A DNA stretch of 64,000 nucleotides from Microbacterium esteraromaticum. GTDB taxonomy: Bacteria > Actinomycetota > Actinomycetes > Actinomycetales > Microbacteriaceae. The notes under the pieces were generated by a model. It saw only the letters and a list, made by a program, of their open reading frames with translations, was not told where the DNA came from and ran no database searches. The stretch lies in NCBI RefSeq assembly GCF_028747645.1, contig NZ_CP118100.1, forward strand, positions 2,542,001-2,606,000, given 5' to 3'. The position numbers and the translations under genes were made by a program. How positions within the stretch are numbered: position 1 is the stretch's first letter; each line of letters starts with the position of its first letter. This document shows, piece by piece, positions 46,456 through 55,853 of the stretch.

Positions 46456-46599
46456 GCCGAGCAGTCTGTCACAAAAACAGAAATTCCATCAAACTTCTCC
46501 CCCGATTTGGTCTGCGCTGAGGCCATTCCTCTCCCAGAGTGGATGTCAAGCCACCCCGGCCGAACACCAGCGACCGACATCTCACGGAGGAGACAGATC
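46456..46599. promoter_or_regulatory. Control region between the RamB-like gene and aceB
   Basis: The 144-base gap contains an A/T-rich patch (46468-46500, CACAAAAACAGAAATTCC and CATCAAACTTCTCCC) that stands out in this high-GC sequence. CAAACTT resembles part of a RamB-site core. No clear -35/-10 pair was found. Likely target of the adjacent regulator. Confidence 0.45.
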
Positions 46600-48264
46600 A
46601 TGACCGCTCCCACTGCGTCACAGACCACGCCGATCCAGGATGCCGGCGTCGCCGTCGGCGCACACCAGGGACCGGCGATCCACATCACCGGACCGATCCA
46701 CGAGCGGTTCGACGAGATCCTCACCCCGGCGGCTCTGGCCTTCATCACCGAGCTGCACCACCGCTTCTCGAACCGCCGCCACGACCGGCTCGCCGACCGC
46801 ATGCGCCGCCGGTTCGAGATCGGCAACGGCCACGACCCGCGGTTCCGCGAAGACACCCGCCACATCCGCGAGGACGCCGACTGGCGCGTCGCCGGCCCCG
46901 GCCCCGGCCTGGAGGACCGCCGTGTCGAGATCACCGGCCCCACCGACCCGAAGATGACCATCAACGCCCTCAACTCGGGCGCGCGGGTGTGGCTCGCCGA
47001 CCAGGAGGACGCCACCAGCCCGACCTGGCAGAACGTCATCGGCGGTCAGCTGTCGCTGCGCGACGCGATCCGCGGCGAGCTCTCGTACACCTCTCCCGAC
47101 GGCAAGGCATACCACGTCACCGCCGAGCGCACCCCCACTATCGTGATGCGTCCCCGCGGCTGGCACCTCACCGAGAAGCACGTCGACTTCACCGACCGCA
47201 CCGGTCGCACGATGGCGGCCTCGGGCTCTCTGGTCGACTTCGGTCTGTACTTCTTCCACAACGCGCAGGCCCTGATCGACGCCGGCCGCGGCCCGTACTT
47301 CTACATCGCCAAGCTGGAGTCCAGCGAAGAGGCCCGCCTCTGGGACGACGTGTTCACCTTCGCCGAGGAGTACATCGGCATCCCGCACGGCACGATCCGC
47401 GCCACCGTGCTGATCGAGACGCTGCCGGCCGCCTTCGAGATGGACGAGATCCTGTACGTGCTGCGCGACCACTGCGCCGGGCTCAACGCCGGCCGTTGGG
47501 ACTACATCTTCTCGATCATCAAGACCTACCGCGGCCGCGGCGCACGGTTCGTGCTGCCCGACCGCAGTGAGGTCACCATGACGGTGCCCTTCATGCGCGC
47601 CTACACCGACCTGCTCGTGCAGACCTGCCACAAGCGCGGCGCCCACGCGATCGGCGGCATGAGCGCGTTCATCCCGAACCGCCGCGACCCCGAGATGACC
47701 CAGCAGGCACTGCAGAAGGTCGCCGCCGACAAGCGCCGCGAGGCCGGCGACGGATTCGACGGCACCTGGGTCGCCCACCCCGATCTGATCCCCGCGGCCC
47801 GCGCCGAGTTCGACGCCGTGCTCGGCGACCGTCCCCACCAGGTCGACCGCCAGCGCGACGATGTGAACGTCACCGCCGCTCAGCTGCTCGACCTGCGCAT
47901 CGGTCGCCCGATCACCGCGCGCGGCGTCTACGACAACGTGTCGGTGGGCATCCGCTACATCGAGGCCTGGCTGCGCGGACTGGGCGCCGTCGCCATCGAC
48001 GGGCTGATGGAGGACGCCGCCACCGCCGAGATCTCGCGCTCGCAGGTGTGGCAGTGGATCCAGCAGGACCGCACCACCGAGGACGGCACGCCGATCACCG
48101 CCGCGTACGTCGAGGACATCATCACCGACGTGCTGGCCACCGTTCCCCGCGGTGACGAGGACCGGTACGACGACGCGGCAGAGATCTTCCGCGAGGTGGC
48201 GCTGCAGGAGACCTTCCCGGCCTTCCTGACCTTGCCCGCCTACTCCCGCCACCTGACCGACTGA
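46600..48264 (+). CDS. aceB: Malate synthase A
   Basis: A 554-residue malate synthase of the A type, condensing glyoxylate and acetyl-CoA to malate. Signature RDHCAGLNAGRWDYIFS, with EYIGIPHGTIRATVLIETL and SAFIPNRRDP. The ATG at 46600 has ACGGAGGAG; an extensive upstream open frame is antisense to the regulator. Followed by aceA with a 49-base gap. Confidence 0.97.
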   Translation: MTAPTASQTTPIQDAGVAVGAHQGPAIHITGPIHERFDEILTPAALAFITELHHRFSNRRHDRLADRMRRRFEIGNGHDPRFREDTRHIREDADWRVAGPGPGLEDRRVEITGPTDPKMTINALNSGARVWLADQEDATSPTWQNVIGGQLSLRDAIRGELSYTSPDGKAYHVTAERTPTIVMRPRGWHLTEKHVDFTDRTGRTMAASGSLVDFGLYFFHNAQALIDAGRGPYFYIAKLESSEEARLWDDVFTFAEEYIGIPHGTIRATVLIETLPAAFEMDEILYVLRDHCAGLNAGRWDYIFSIIKTYRGRGARFVLPDRSEVTMTVPFMRAYTDLLVQTCHKRGAHAIGGMSAFIPNRRDPEMTQQALQKVAADKRREAGDGFDGTWVAHPDLIPAARAEFDAVLGDRPHQVDRQRDDVNVTAAQLLDLRIGRPITARGVYDNVSVGIRYIEAWLRGLGAVAIDGLMEDAATAEISRSQVWQWIQQDRTTEDGTPITAAYVEDIITDVLATVPRGDEDRYDDAAEIFREVALQETFPAFLTLPAYSRHLTD

Positions 48265-48313
48265 CCACCGCTGAACGCACCGGAACACCAGCATCCCAAC
48301 GAAGGAAGACGAC

Positions 48314-49909
48314 ATGACCCGCTACCAGGATGACATCGCCGCCGTCCAGGCGCTGAAGGACGAGCAGGGCTCCCCGTGGAGCGCGATCGACCCCGAGTCG
48401 GTTGCCCGCATGCGCGCACAGAACCGGTTCCGCACCGGACTCGAGATCGCCCAGTACACCGCCGACATCATGCGGCGCGACATGGCCGAGTACGACGCCG
48501 ACTCGTCGCTGTACACCCAGTCGCTGGGCGTCTGGCACGGCTTCATCGGGCAGCAGAAGCTGATCTCGATCAAGAAGCACCTGAAGTCGACGAACAAGCG
48601 CTACCTGTACCTGTCCGGCTGGATGGTCGCGGCGCTGCGGTCCGAGTTCGGCCCGCTCCCCGACCAGTCGATGCACGAGAAGACCGCGGTGCCGGCGCTG
48701 ATCGAAGAGCTCTACACCTTCTTGCGTCAGGCCGACGCCCGTGAGCTGGACCTGCTGTTCACCCAGCTCGACGCCGCGCGCGCCGCCGGCGACGAGACCG
48801 CCGCCGAGTTCATCCAGTCGCAGATCGACGAGTACGAGACCCACGTCGTGCCGATCATCGCCGACATCGACGCCGGCTTCGGCAACCCCGAGGCGACCTA
48901 CCTGCTCGCCAAGAAGATGATCGAGGCGGGTGCCTGCGCGATCCAGATCGAGAACCAGGTCTCGGACGAGAAGCAGTGTGGCCACCAGGACGGCAAGGTC
49001 ACCGTGCCGCACGAGGACTTCATCGCCAAGCTCAATGCGGTTCGCTACGCCTTCCTCGAGCTCGGCATCGACAACGGCATCATCGTCGCACGCACCGACT
49101 CGCTCGGCGCCGGGTTGACGCAGAAGCTCGCCGTGACGACCGAGGTCGGCGACCTCGGCGACCAGTACAACTCCTTCCTCGACGTCGAGGAGATCGCCGA
49201 CGGAGACCTCGGCAACGGCGATGTCGTCATCAAGCGCGACGGCAAGCTCATGCGGCCGCGCCGCCTGGCCAGCAACCTGTACCGGTTCCGCGCCGGCACC
49301 GGTGAGGAGCGCTGCGTGCTCGATTGCATCACGTCGCTGCGCAATGGTGCCGATCTGCTGTGGATCGAGACCGAGAAGCCGCACGTCGAGCAGATCGCGG
49401 GCATGGTCGACGCGATCCGCGAAGTCATCCCCAACGCCAAGCTGGTCTACAACAACAGCCCGTCGTTCAACTGGACGCTGAACTTCCGGCAGCAGGCCTA
49501 CGACGCACTCGCCGAGCAGGGCGAGGACGTCTCGGCCTACGACCGCAGCGCCCTGATGAGCGTCGAGTACGACGACACCGAGCTGGCCCGCCTGGCCGAC
49601 GAGAAGATCCGCACGTTCCAGCGCGACGGTTCGGCGCGCGCCGGCATCTTCCACCACCTCATCACCCTGCCGACCTACCACACGGCCGCCCTGTCGACCG
49701 ACGACCTCGCGAAGGGCTACTTCGGCGACGAGGGCATGCTCGCCTACGTCAAGGACGTGCAGCGCCGCGAGATCCGCGGGGGCATCGCCACCGTGAAGCA
49801 CCAGAACATGGCCGGTTCCGACATCGGCGACAACCACAAGGAGTACTTCGCCGGCGACGCCGCTCTCAAGGCCGGCGGCCAGCACAACACCATGAACCAG
49901 TTCAGCTGA
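48314..49909 (+). CDS. aceA: Isocitrate lyase (long 531-residue type)
   Basis: Cleaves isocitrate to glyoxylate and succinate. The active-site loop reads SDEKQCGHQDGK, with the catalytic Cys in KQCGH where short bacterial forms have KKCGH; substrate pieces include ADIDAGFGNPEATYLL and NNSPSFNWTL. The length matches the Pseudomonas-type subfamily rather than the 430-residue form of E. coli or Mycobacterium. It forms the glyoxylate shunt with aceB. Confidence 0.97.
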   Translation: MTRYQDDIAAVQALKDEQGSPWSAIDPESVARMRAQNRFRTGLEIAQYTADIMRRDMAEYDADSSLYTQSLGVWHGFIGQQKLISIKKHLKSTNKRYLYLSGWMVAALRSEFGPLPDQSMHEKTAVPALIEELYTFLRQADARELDLLFTQLDAARAAGDETAAEFIQSQIDEYETHVVPIIADIDAGFGNPEATYLLAKKMIEAGACAIQIENQVSDEKQCGHQDGKVTVPHEDFIAKLNAVRYAFLELGIDNGIIVARTDSLGAGLTQKLAVTTEVGDLGDQYNSFLDVEEIADGDLGNGDVVIKRDGKLMRPRRLASNLYRFRAGTGEERCVLDCITSLRNGADLLWIETEKPHVEQIAGMVDAIREVIPNAKLVYNNSPSFNWTLNFRQQAYDALAEQGEDVSAYDRSALMSVEYDDTELARLADEKIRTFQRDGSARAGIFHHLITLPTYHTAALSTDDLAKGYFGDEGMLAYVKDVQRREIRGGIATVKHQNMAGSDIGDNHKEYFAGDAALKAGGQHNTMNQFS

Positions 49910-49928
49910 CACGGCTGACCTGACCCAC

Positions 49929-49962
49929 CGAGAGGTCGGATGCCACGGCATCCGACCTCTCG
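49929..49962 (+). terminator. Terminator after aceA
   Basis: CGAGAGGTCGGATGCC pairs with GGCATCCGACCTCTCG and is followed by TCTCTTT. Confidence 0.85.
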
Positions 49963-49999
49963 TCTCTTTCCGCCACCACCCCGCAGACAGGACTCCTCG

Positions 50000-50464
50000 A
50001 TGACTTCCACCGCAGACCTCTACGACGAGCACGGCGACGCCCTGCAATCGCTCCCGCTTCAACTGCGCTCCTTCGGCGGGGTGACCGCGTTCGAGGGCCC
50101 GATCCGCACGGTGCGCTGCTTTCAGGACAATGCGCTCGTGAAGACGCTGCTCTCCTCCCCCGGTGACGGTGCCGTGCTCGTCGTCGACGGCGCCGGCTCG
50201 CTCGGCACCGCTCTGATGGGTGACATGATCGCGCAGCTCGCGGTGGATGCCGGCTGGACTGGCGTCGTCATCCACGGTTGCGTGCGCGACAGCGCCGCGA
50301 TCGCGGGTATGCCGCTCGGGGTGAAGGCGCTGGGCACCAACCCGCGCAAGAGCGCCAAGGACGGCGTCGGCGAGGTCGATGTCACTGTCGAGTTCGGCGA
50401 CGTCGTCTTCCGCCCCGGCGCCCGGCTCTACGCCGACGAGGACGGCATCCTCGTCGAGCGCTGA
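50000..50464 (+). CDS. RraA-family protein (HMG/CHA aldolase-like)
   Basis: A 154-residue RraA-like trimer-forming protein. Conserved segments are ALMGDMIAQLAV, VIHGCVRDSAAIA and LGTNPRKSAKDG. The family includes inhibitors of RNase E and 4-hydroxy-4-methyl-2-oxoglutarate/oxaloacetate aldolases; which role applies is not clear. The ATG at 50000 follows a weak AGGA. Lies beyond the aceA terminator. Confidence 0.9.
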   Translation: MTSTADLYDEHGDALQSLPLQLRSFGGVTAFEGPIRTVRCFQDNALVKTLLSSPGDGAVLVVDGAGSLGTALMGDMIAQLAVDAGWTGVVIHGCVRDSAAIAGMPLGVKALGTNPRKSAKDGVGEVDVTVEFGDVVFRPGARLYADEDGILVER

Positions 50465-50489
50465 GATCGCACCGGCATCCGTGGCGCGC

Positions 50490-52898
50490 TCAGCGTCGGT
50501 GCACCGAGAAGCGCAGCGACCTGCCCGCGGTGCCGCGGGTATCGACGCGCAGTCGCACCTCGGATCGGACGCGGGTGAGCGAGACACGGTCCGCGTCCGG
50601 CCCGGACACGCGGTCACCGGCGATGCCGACCAGCACGACGTCCAGGGCGTCCTGGGTCTGGGTGGGGTCGGCGAGAGACACCTCCAGACCGGTCGGGATC
50701 TTCTTGAGGATGAGCGTCGCGCTCGATGAGATCCTCACCCTGTCGAACGCGGCGCCTGCCCACACCGCGGCGCAGATCGCGCCGGAGGGCAACCGCACCG
50801 CCTGCACCGCCGAGTCGTTGCGCAGCACCCGCACGCCGAGGTCGCCGGCGCGGGCGGCGGTCTGCGCCGCGTCGGCACCCGGCAGCAGTGCATAGGCGTA
50901 CGTCGACGCATCGGTGGCATCCGGTCCGTGCGTGTACGCCAGCGTCGCGTACTGACGGCGACGCACCTGCTGCGTCTCGGGCACCGAACGTGTCGCGTTG
51001 TCGGTCCATCGACCCTGCCGCTCGACCACCTCGGCGCGCAGGGCGGGCGAGCCGGGGAGGAACACGTAGCCGCCGACGTCGGCGAGGTGTGCCCAGCGTG
51101 CGCCGCGCAGAGTGCGCGGGGCGGTGATCGCCTCGCCGTCGACCGTGAGTGTGCGCGGAGCACCACCGAGGTTGCGGTGTTCGACGACCGTGCGCACCTC
51201 GGCCCCGCTGCGCGACGAGATGTCGCTGCCGAGCGCGACGACGAGATCGTCCTGGAAGAACCACGCCTTGCGGGCGACGAGTCCGGTTCCGCCCGGCGCG
51301 ACCAGGTGCATGGCCGAGACCGCGAACTCGTCGAGCGTCGCTCCGCCCGTCCACTCGTTCGACGGGGTCGTCTCACCCCATTGACCTTCCGGATTGTCCG
51401 GCAGCGGAGTGAGATCTACGGTGGCACCGACAGGTGCGTCGAGATCGGATGTCGCCCAGAAGTGATCGTCGAAGTGCGTGTCGTCATCAGCGAGGTAGAG
51501 ATAGGTCATCCCCTGACTGGTCTTGACACCCCGCATGTTCTCGGCACCCGTTCCTTCGTGCCACGCGATCCGGTTCGAGCACATCGCGACGCACAGAGCC
51601 CAGGCGCCGTCGGTCGAACGGTACACAAGACGGTCCATCGCGGGGAAGAACCGCGGGCCGGTGGCATCCGGTCTGGCTACGACCTTGGCGTCGAGTAGCT
51701 CCGCGACCAGTGCACGGCGGCCGATCTTCGTCGATTCGGCGATGTCGGCGGCAGCGTTCGACTCGATCCACTGCCGACACAGGCCCCGCCATCGTGCCGC
51801 AGTATCGGGGTCGGCGGCCTTCGCCAGGCGCAGCGTGTGCTCGATGAGCTCGTCACCGTTGTCCTTGCTGCGCAGGGCATAGCGCGCGACCGCACGCCCT
51901 CGCACCGCGTCCATCATCTGCCCGTTGAACATGAAAGGCGCGAACGACCCCTCGATCACACCGGTGAGATTACTGCGCGTGGGGTCAACGATGGGGAAGT
52001 CCGAATCGGCGAGCAGGGCGAACAGCTTCGACAGGCCGCCCAGCAGTACAAGACCGTAGGTGCCGGTGTAGCCAATGGTGGAATGCTGCACAAACGAGCC
52101 GTCGGCGAAGAAGCCGTTGCCCTCGGTCACGTACTGCCAGGTGGGGCTGAGCGCGTCGACCGCCGCGCGCAGCAGCGGCTCGTCGGGCTGGACGACGGCG
52201 CGCACGATGACGGCCTGGCAGATATCGACGCGGTTGGCGCCGTTAGACTCCTGCACGCCGCTCGGATGCTGCTGGAGTCGGGGGTCGCGCTCTGGCAGGA
52301 AATGATCGAACGCCACGCAGTAGCGGTCGATGTCGGCCTGATCGAGCTCGTCGCGGATCAGCGCCATGACATTGGCCAGGGGTTGCGCGGCACCGATGTT
52401 CCACGACCACCAGTTGCCCCACCACGTGGTGCCGGGGTGGTAGATCTGTTCGTGCATGTGCGCAAGCCCCGTGCGCACCGCATCGAGCACCTCGGACGAC
52501 CCCTCGTGCGTCGAGCCGGGGGTGGCCCACGCCGTGGCGAGTTTCTCAAGGTTGACGTAGTTCAGCCTCATCTGGTTCGAACGCAGCAGATCCGTGGCGC
52601 CGACCGTCCAGTCGGTCGAGGTGAAGTACCGGGTGCCGGTGGGGGCGATCTGCTGCATCAGCGCAGTGGTCCCCCGGTCGAGCGCGGCGATGGCGTCGTC
52701 GAACCCTGTCGGATCGGCGGTGATGATCGATCGGCTGGTGAGCGCGTCGACCCAGCGCGCACGCAGCGCTTCCGTCCCTCCCGCGATGGACAGCGGCGGG
52801 GGCGCCGCGCCGGCGCTGCTCGGCAGCAGTCCGGGGATCAGCGACGCGGCGAGCGCCGTGCCTCCGAGCTGCAGGAATCCGCGTCTGGTCGTGTGCAT
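50490..52898 (-). CDS. Secreted polysaccharide lyase family 8 enzyme
   Basis: An 802-residue exported enzyme. The N-terminus TTRRGFLQLGGTALAASL is a Tat signal (twin Arg). The catalytic (alpha/alpha) toroid has Asn in ESNGANRVDICQ, then His and Tyr in DGSFVQHSTIGYTGTYG. The beta-sandwich half follows. PL8 enzymes cut hyaluronate, chondroitin or xanthan; the substrate here is unknown. The ATG at 52898 has GAAGGAG. It has no transporter or glucuronyl hydrolase beside it. Confidence 0.9.
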   Translation of the reverse strand: MHTTRRGFLQLGGTALAASLIPGLLPSSAGAAPPPLSIAGGTEALRARWVDALTSRSIITADPTGFDDAIAALDRGTTALMQQIAPTGTRYFTSTDWTVGATDLLRSNQMRLNYVNLEKLATAWATPGSTHEGSSEVLDAVRTGLAHMHEQIYHPGTTWWGNWWSWNIGAAQPLANVMALIRDELDQADIDRYCVAFDHFLPERDPRLQQHPSGVQESNGANRVDICQAVIVRAVVQPDEPLLRAAVDALSPTWQYVTEGNGFFADGSFVQHSTIGYTGTYGLVLLGGLSKLFALLADSDFPIVDPTRSNLTGVIEGSFAPFMFNGQMMDAVRGRAVARYALRSKDNGDELIEHTLRLAKAADPDTAARWRGLCRQWIESNAAADIAESTKIGRRALVAELLDAKVVARPDATGPRFFPAMDRLVYRSTDGAWALCVAMCSNRIAWHEGTGAENMRGVKTSQGMTYLYLADDDTHFDDHFWATSDLDAPVGATVDLTPLPDNPEGQWGETTPSNEWTGGATLDEFAVSAMHLVAPGGTGLVARKAWFFQDDLVVALGSDISSRSGAEVRTVVEHRNLGGAPRTLTVDGEAITAPRTLRGARWAHLADVGGYVFLPGSPALRAEVVERQGRWTDNATRSVPETQQVRRRQYATLAYTHGPDATDASTYAYALLPGADAAQTAARAGDLGVRVLRNDSAVQAVRLPSGAICAAVWAGAAFDRVRISSSATLILKKIPTGLEVSLADPTQTQDALDVVLVGIAGDRVSGPDADRVSLTRVRSEVRLRVDTRGTAGRSLRFSVHRR

Positions 52899-52965
52899 TC
52901 GAGCTCCTTCGGTCGCGCCGGCCACAGCCGATCGCCGCCGACGCTACGAGCAGCGCGGGAGAGGA

Positions 52966-52994
52966 TTCAATGAGTAGCGCCACCCGAGTACGAT
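52966..52994 (+). promoter_or_regulatory. Likely promoter of the aspartate aminotransferase
   Basis: TTCAAT (52966-52971) and TACGAT (52989-52994) are separated by 17 bases. The GTG start is only seven bases beyond the -10, so the mRNA may be leaderless. Confidence 0.5.
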
Positions 52995-53001
52995 CAAGAT
53001 C

Positions 53002-54204
53002 GTGACCGAACGCGCCCCTCTCTCCCGCAAGCTGTCCGCCATCGCCGAGTCCGCCACGCTGAAGGTGGATGCCAAGGCCAAGGCCCTCAAGGCCGAAGGC
53101 CGCCCCGTGATCTCGTACGCGGCCGGCGAACCCGATTTCGCGACGCCGCAGTTCATCGTGGATGCCGCCGCCGAGGCCCTCGCCGACCCGGCCAACTACC
53201 GGTACACGCCGGCGGCCGGACTTCCCGCGCTGCGCGAAGCCGTCGCGGCGAAGACGCTGCGCGACTCGGGCCTTGAGGTCTCGCCCTCGCAGGTGCTGAT
53301 CACCAACGGCGGCAAGCAGTCGGTGTACCAGGCCTTCCAGACGGTGGTGAACCCCGGCGACGAGGTGCTGCTGCCCGCGCCGTACTGGACCACCTACCCC
53401 GAGGCGATCCGCCTGGCGGACGGCGTGCCCGTCGAGGTGTTCGCCGGCGCCGACCAGGACTACAAGGTCACCGTCGAGCAGCTCGAAGCCGCGCGCACCG
53501 ACCGCACCACAGTGCTGGTGTTCGTGTCGCCGTCGAACCCGACGGGTTCGGTGTACTCGGCCGACGAGACCGCCGCGATCGCCGCCTGGGCCGTCGAGCA
53601 CGGCATCTGGGTGATCTCGGATGAGATCTACCAGAACCTCACCTACGACGGCGTCAAGGCCACCTCGATCGTCGAGGCGCTGCCCGAGGTCGCCGGTCAG
53701 ACGATCTTGGTCAACGGCGTCGCCAAGACGTATGCGATGACCGGTTGGCGTGTGGGCTGGATGGTGGGCCCGGCGGATGCCATCAAGATCGCCGCCAACC
53801 TGCAGTCGCACCTGTCGAGCAACGTCAACAACGTCGCGCAGCGCGGAGCCGTCGCTGCATTGACCGGGCCTCAGACCGAGGCCGAGCAGATGCGCGAGGC
53901 GTTCGACCGCCGTCGCCGTCTGATCGTGTCGGAGCTGTCGAAGATCGACGGGCTCGTGGTGCCCAACCCGCAGGGCGCTTTCTACGTGTACCCCGATGTG
54001 CAGGGCCTCCTCGGCCGCACCTGGGGCGGTGTGACTCCCACGACGTCGCTCGAGCTGGCCGATCTGATCCTTGAACAGGCCGAGGTCGCCGTCGTCCCCG
54101 GCGAGGCCTTCGGCCCGTCCGGCTACCTGCGGCTGTCGTACGCGCTCGGCGACGACCAGCTGCTGGAGGGCGTGCAGCGCCTGCAGCGCCTGTTCGCCTC
54201 CTGA
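53002..54204 (+). CDS. aspC: Pyridoxal-phosphate aspartate aminotransferase
   Basis: A 400-residue class I aminotransferase, interconverting aspartate and oxaloacetate with glutamate/2-oxoglutarate. The PLP-binding Lys is in [14 protein letters not shown]; the start includes [13 protein letters not shown] and [12 protein letters not shown]. No strong ribosome-binding site precedes the GTG, consistent with a leaderless transcript. Confidence 0.93.
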   Translation: MTERAPLSRKLSAIAESATLKVDAKAKALKAEGRPVISYAAGEPDFATPQFIVDAAAEALADPANYRYTPAAGLPALREAVAAKTLRDSGLEVSPSQVLITNGGKQSVYQAFQTVVNPGDEVLLPAPYWTTYPEAIRLADGVPVEVFAGADQDYKVTVEQLEAARTDRTTVLVFVSPSNPTGSVYSADETAAIAAWAVEHGIWVISDEIYQNLTYDGVKATSIVEALPEVAGQTILVNGVAKTYAMTGWRVGWMVGPADAIKIAANLQSHLSSNVNNVAQRGAVAALTGPQTEAEQMREAFDRRRRLIVSELSKIDGLVVPNPQGAFYVYPDVQGLLGRTWGGVTPTTSLELADLILEQAEVAVVPGEAFGPSGYLRLSYALGDDQLLEGVQRLQRLFAS

Positions 54205-54230
54205 CCCCGCGCGTCGACACCCCGTTCTAC

Positions 54231-54276
54231 CGCCGAGACCCCTACGTAGCTGCGCAGCTACGTAGGGGTCTCGGCG
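54231..54276. repeat. Perfect 46-bp palindrome (family A element)
   Basis: Two 22-base arms, CGCCGAGACCCCTACGTAGC followed by TG on the left, join through a central CG with no mismatch. Outside them CGACACCCC near 54214 and GGGGGTGTCGGCG at 54282-54294 extend the inverted symmetry. It lies between the convergent aspC and murB genes, where it can act as a terminator for both. The same CCGCCGAGACCCC word and outer arms occur at 4753-4836. Confidence 0.9.
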
Positions 54277-54298
54277 TGAAGTGGGGGTGTCGGCGGCG

Positions 54299-55435
54299 TC
54301 AGAGCTCGACGCCCACCAGAACCGGCTCAGGCTGCAGCAGCAGACCGTACTCGGCGTGGACGCGACTCTGCACGAAGCGGGCGAGCTCGCTCACCTCAGC
54401 GGCAGTCGCACCGCCGCGGTTGGTCACCGCGAGGGCGTGCTTGGTCGAGATACCCGCGCGCGAACGCGGCAGTTTGAAGCCCTTGCGGATGCCCGAGTTC
54501 TCGATCAGCCATGCGGCGCTGACCTTCACCATGCTCGCGGGCCGCTCGGCGCGCGGGCTGAGCCCGTAATAGTCATCCAACGGAATCACCGTCATCGCGT
54601 CGAGGTCGGGCTCGACCTTCCACCGCGGGCATTCCGCCGGCAGCGTGCGCGCCACGGCCTCAGACACGATCGCGTTCTGGAAGAACGAGCCCGCACTACG
54701 GGTATCGGGATCGGCCTCGTCGAGCAGCATCCCCTTCATCGCACGGGTCTCGAGGATTCGCGCGCGCACCCAGCTCAGCGGCACAGGCTCGTAGTCCTCC
54801 AGGCCCAGGGCCCGGCGCAGCTGGTCACCACGCACGACGCGTCCGCCATCACCCGTCACAGCCAGGTCAAGGGTCACCGAGAGGATGACGGCGCGGCGCT
54901 CCTGCACCTCGCCGTAATGGTGCTTGAGCACCGAGGTACGGAACCCCAATCCGAGTTCGGCGGCCGGAACCACGACGGCGGCGTCGGCGTGCTCGTCGAT
55001 CAGCTCGACCTCGACGAGGGTCTCCTGGATCTCCTGCCCGTAGGCGCCCACGTTCTGCACGGGAGCCGCACCGACGGTCCCGGGGATGCCACTCATCGCC
55101 TCGATACCGGCGTACCCGCGCTCGACCGCGTAGGCGACCAGGTCGTCCCACGAATGCCCCGCCTGCACACGCAACCGGATGCGACCCTCGTGCGGCGACG
55201 GCAGCTCCTCGATACCGGTGGTGAGGATGCGGATGACCGTGCCGTCGAACGGCTCGTCACCGACGAAGAGATTGGATCCCCCGCCCAGCACGAACCACTC
55301 GCCTCCCTCCTGCCACACCTCGCGGAGAGCGGAGATGAGCTCGGGAGTCGTGGTGGCATCCAGCATCCGATGCGGGGCGGCGCCCGTCCGCAGGGTGGTC
55401 AGCTCGCGCAGGGCGATGGGTTCGATCTCTGTCAT
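54299..55435 (-). CDS. murB: UDP-N-acetylenolpyruvoylglucosamine reductase
   Basis: A 378-residue MurB, making UDP-MurNAc for peptidoglycan. FAD-binding signature VLGGGSNLFVGDEPFDG, the catalytic Ser in RSAGSFFQNAIV, and the type I insertion near the end (LIENSGIRKGFKLPRSRAG). It is 16 bases beyond hadB in a conserved actinobacterial unit. Confidence 0.96.
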   Translation of the reverse strand: MTEIEPIALRELTTLRTGAAPHRMLDATTTPELISALREVWQEGGEWFVLGGGSNLFVGDEPFDGTVIRILTTGIEELPSPHEGRIRLRVQAGHSWDDLVAYAVERGYAGIEAMSGIPGTVGAAPVQNVGAYGQEIQETLVEVELIDEHADAAVVVPAAELGLGFRTSVLKHHYGEVQERRAVILSVTLDLAVTGDGGRVVRGDQLRRALGLEDYEPVPLSWVRARILETRAMKGMLLDEADPDTRSAGSFFQNAIVSEAVARTLPAECPRWKVEPDLDAMTVIPLDDYYGLSPRAERPASMVKVSAAWLIENSGIRKGFKLPRSRAGISTKHALAVTNRGGATAAEVSELARFVQSRVHAEYGLLLQPEPVLVGVEL

Positions 55436-55451
55436 CTCAGCCGAAGCCCCT

Positions 55452-55853
55452 TCAGAGCGCGACGCGCAGCTGGGCCTTGGCGAGCACCGTGGTCTCGGCG
55501 GCCTTCACCGTGAGATCGATGCGTGCCGAGGTCTCATCGACAGCGCCGACCTTGGCGAGCACGTGCACATCAGCGCCGTGCTCGGGATCGACGACGACCG
55601 GCTTGGTGAAGCGCACCCCGTAGTCGATCACACGGACGTCTGCGGGAAGCGCGGCCAGCACCGTCGATGAGGCCAGCCCCATCGTGAGCATGCCATGCGC
55701 GAGCACGCCGGGAAGGCCGACGGCCTCGGCCACATCGTCGCGGTAGTGGATCGGGTTGAAATCGCCGGATGCCCCGGCGTAACGAACCAGCGACTCGCGC
55801 GTCAGGTGCACGGTGCGCTCGGCGATGATGTCGCCAACAGTGTACTCGGCCAT
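55452..55853 (-). CDS. hadB: MaoC-family dehydratase (HadB-like)
   Basis: A 133-residue hot-dog protein. The hydratase motif YAGASGDFNPIHYRDDVAEA supplies the Asp and His. With the HadA-like partner it forms a (3R)-hydroxyacyl dehydratase, by analogy with mycobacterial FAS-II; the actual pathway in this organism is unknown. ATG 55853 overlaps the hadA-like stop (TGATG); GTG 55856 is an alternative. Confidence 0.88.
   Translation of the reverse strand: MAEYTVGDIIAERTVHLTRESLVRYAGASGDFNPIHYRDDVAEAVGLPGVLAHGMLTMGLASSTVLAALPADVRVIDYGVRFTKPVVVDPEHGADVHVLAKVGAVDETSARIDLTVKAAETTVLAKAQLRVAL

Noticed and set aside
45637..46599. Upstream extension of malate synthase by 321 codons
   Set aside because: It runs antisense through the RamB-like gene; ATG 46600 has a strong ribosome-binding site and matches the family N-terminus.
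48122..50617. 831-residue open frame on the minus strand
   Set aside because: Antisense to aceB, aceA and the RraA gene, all well supported; includes an aceA terminator.
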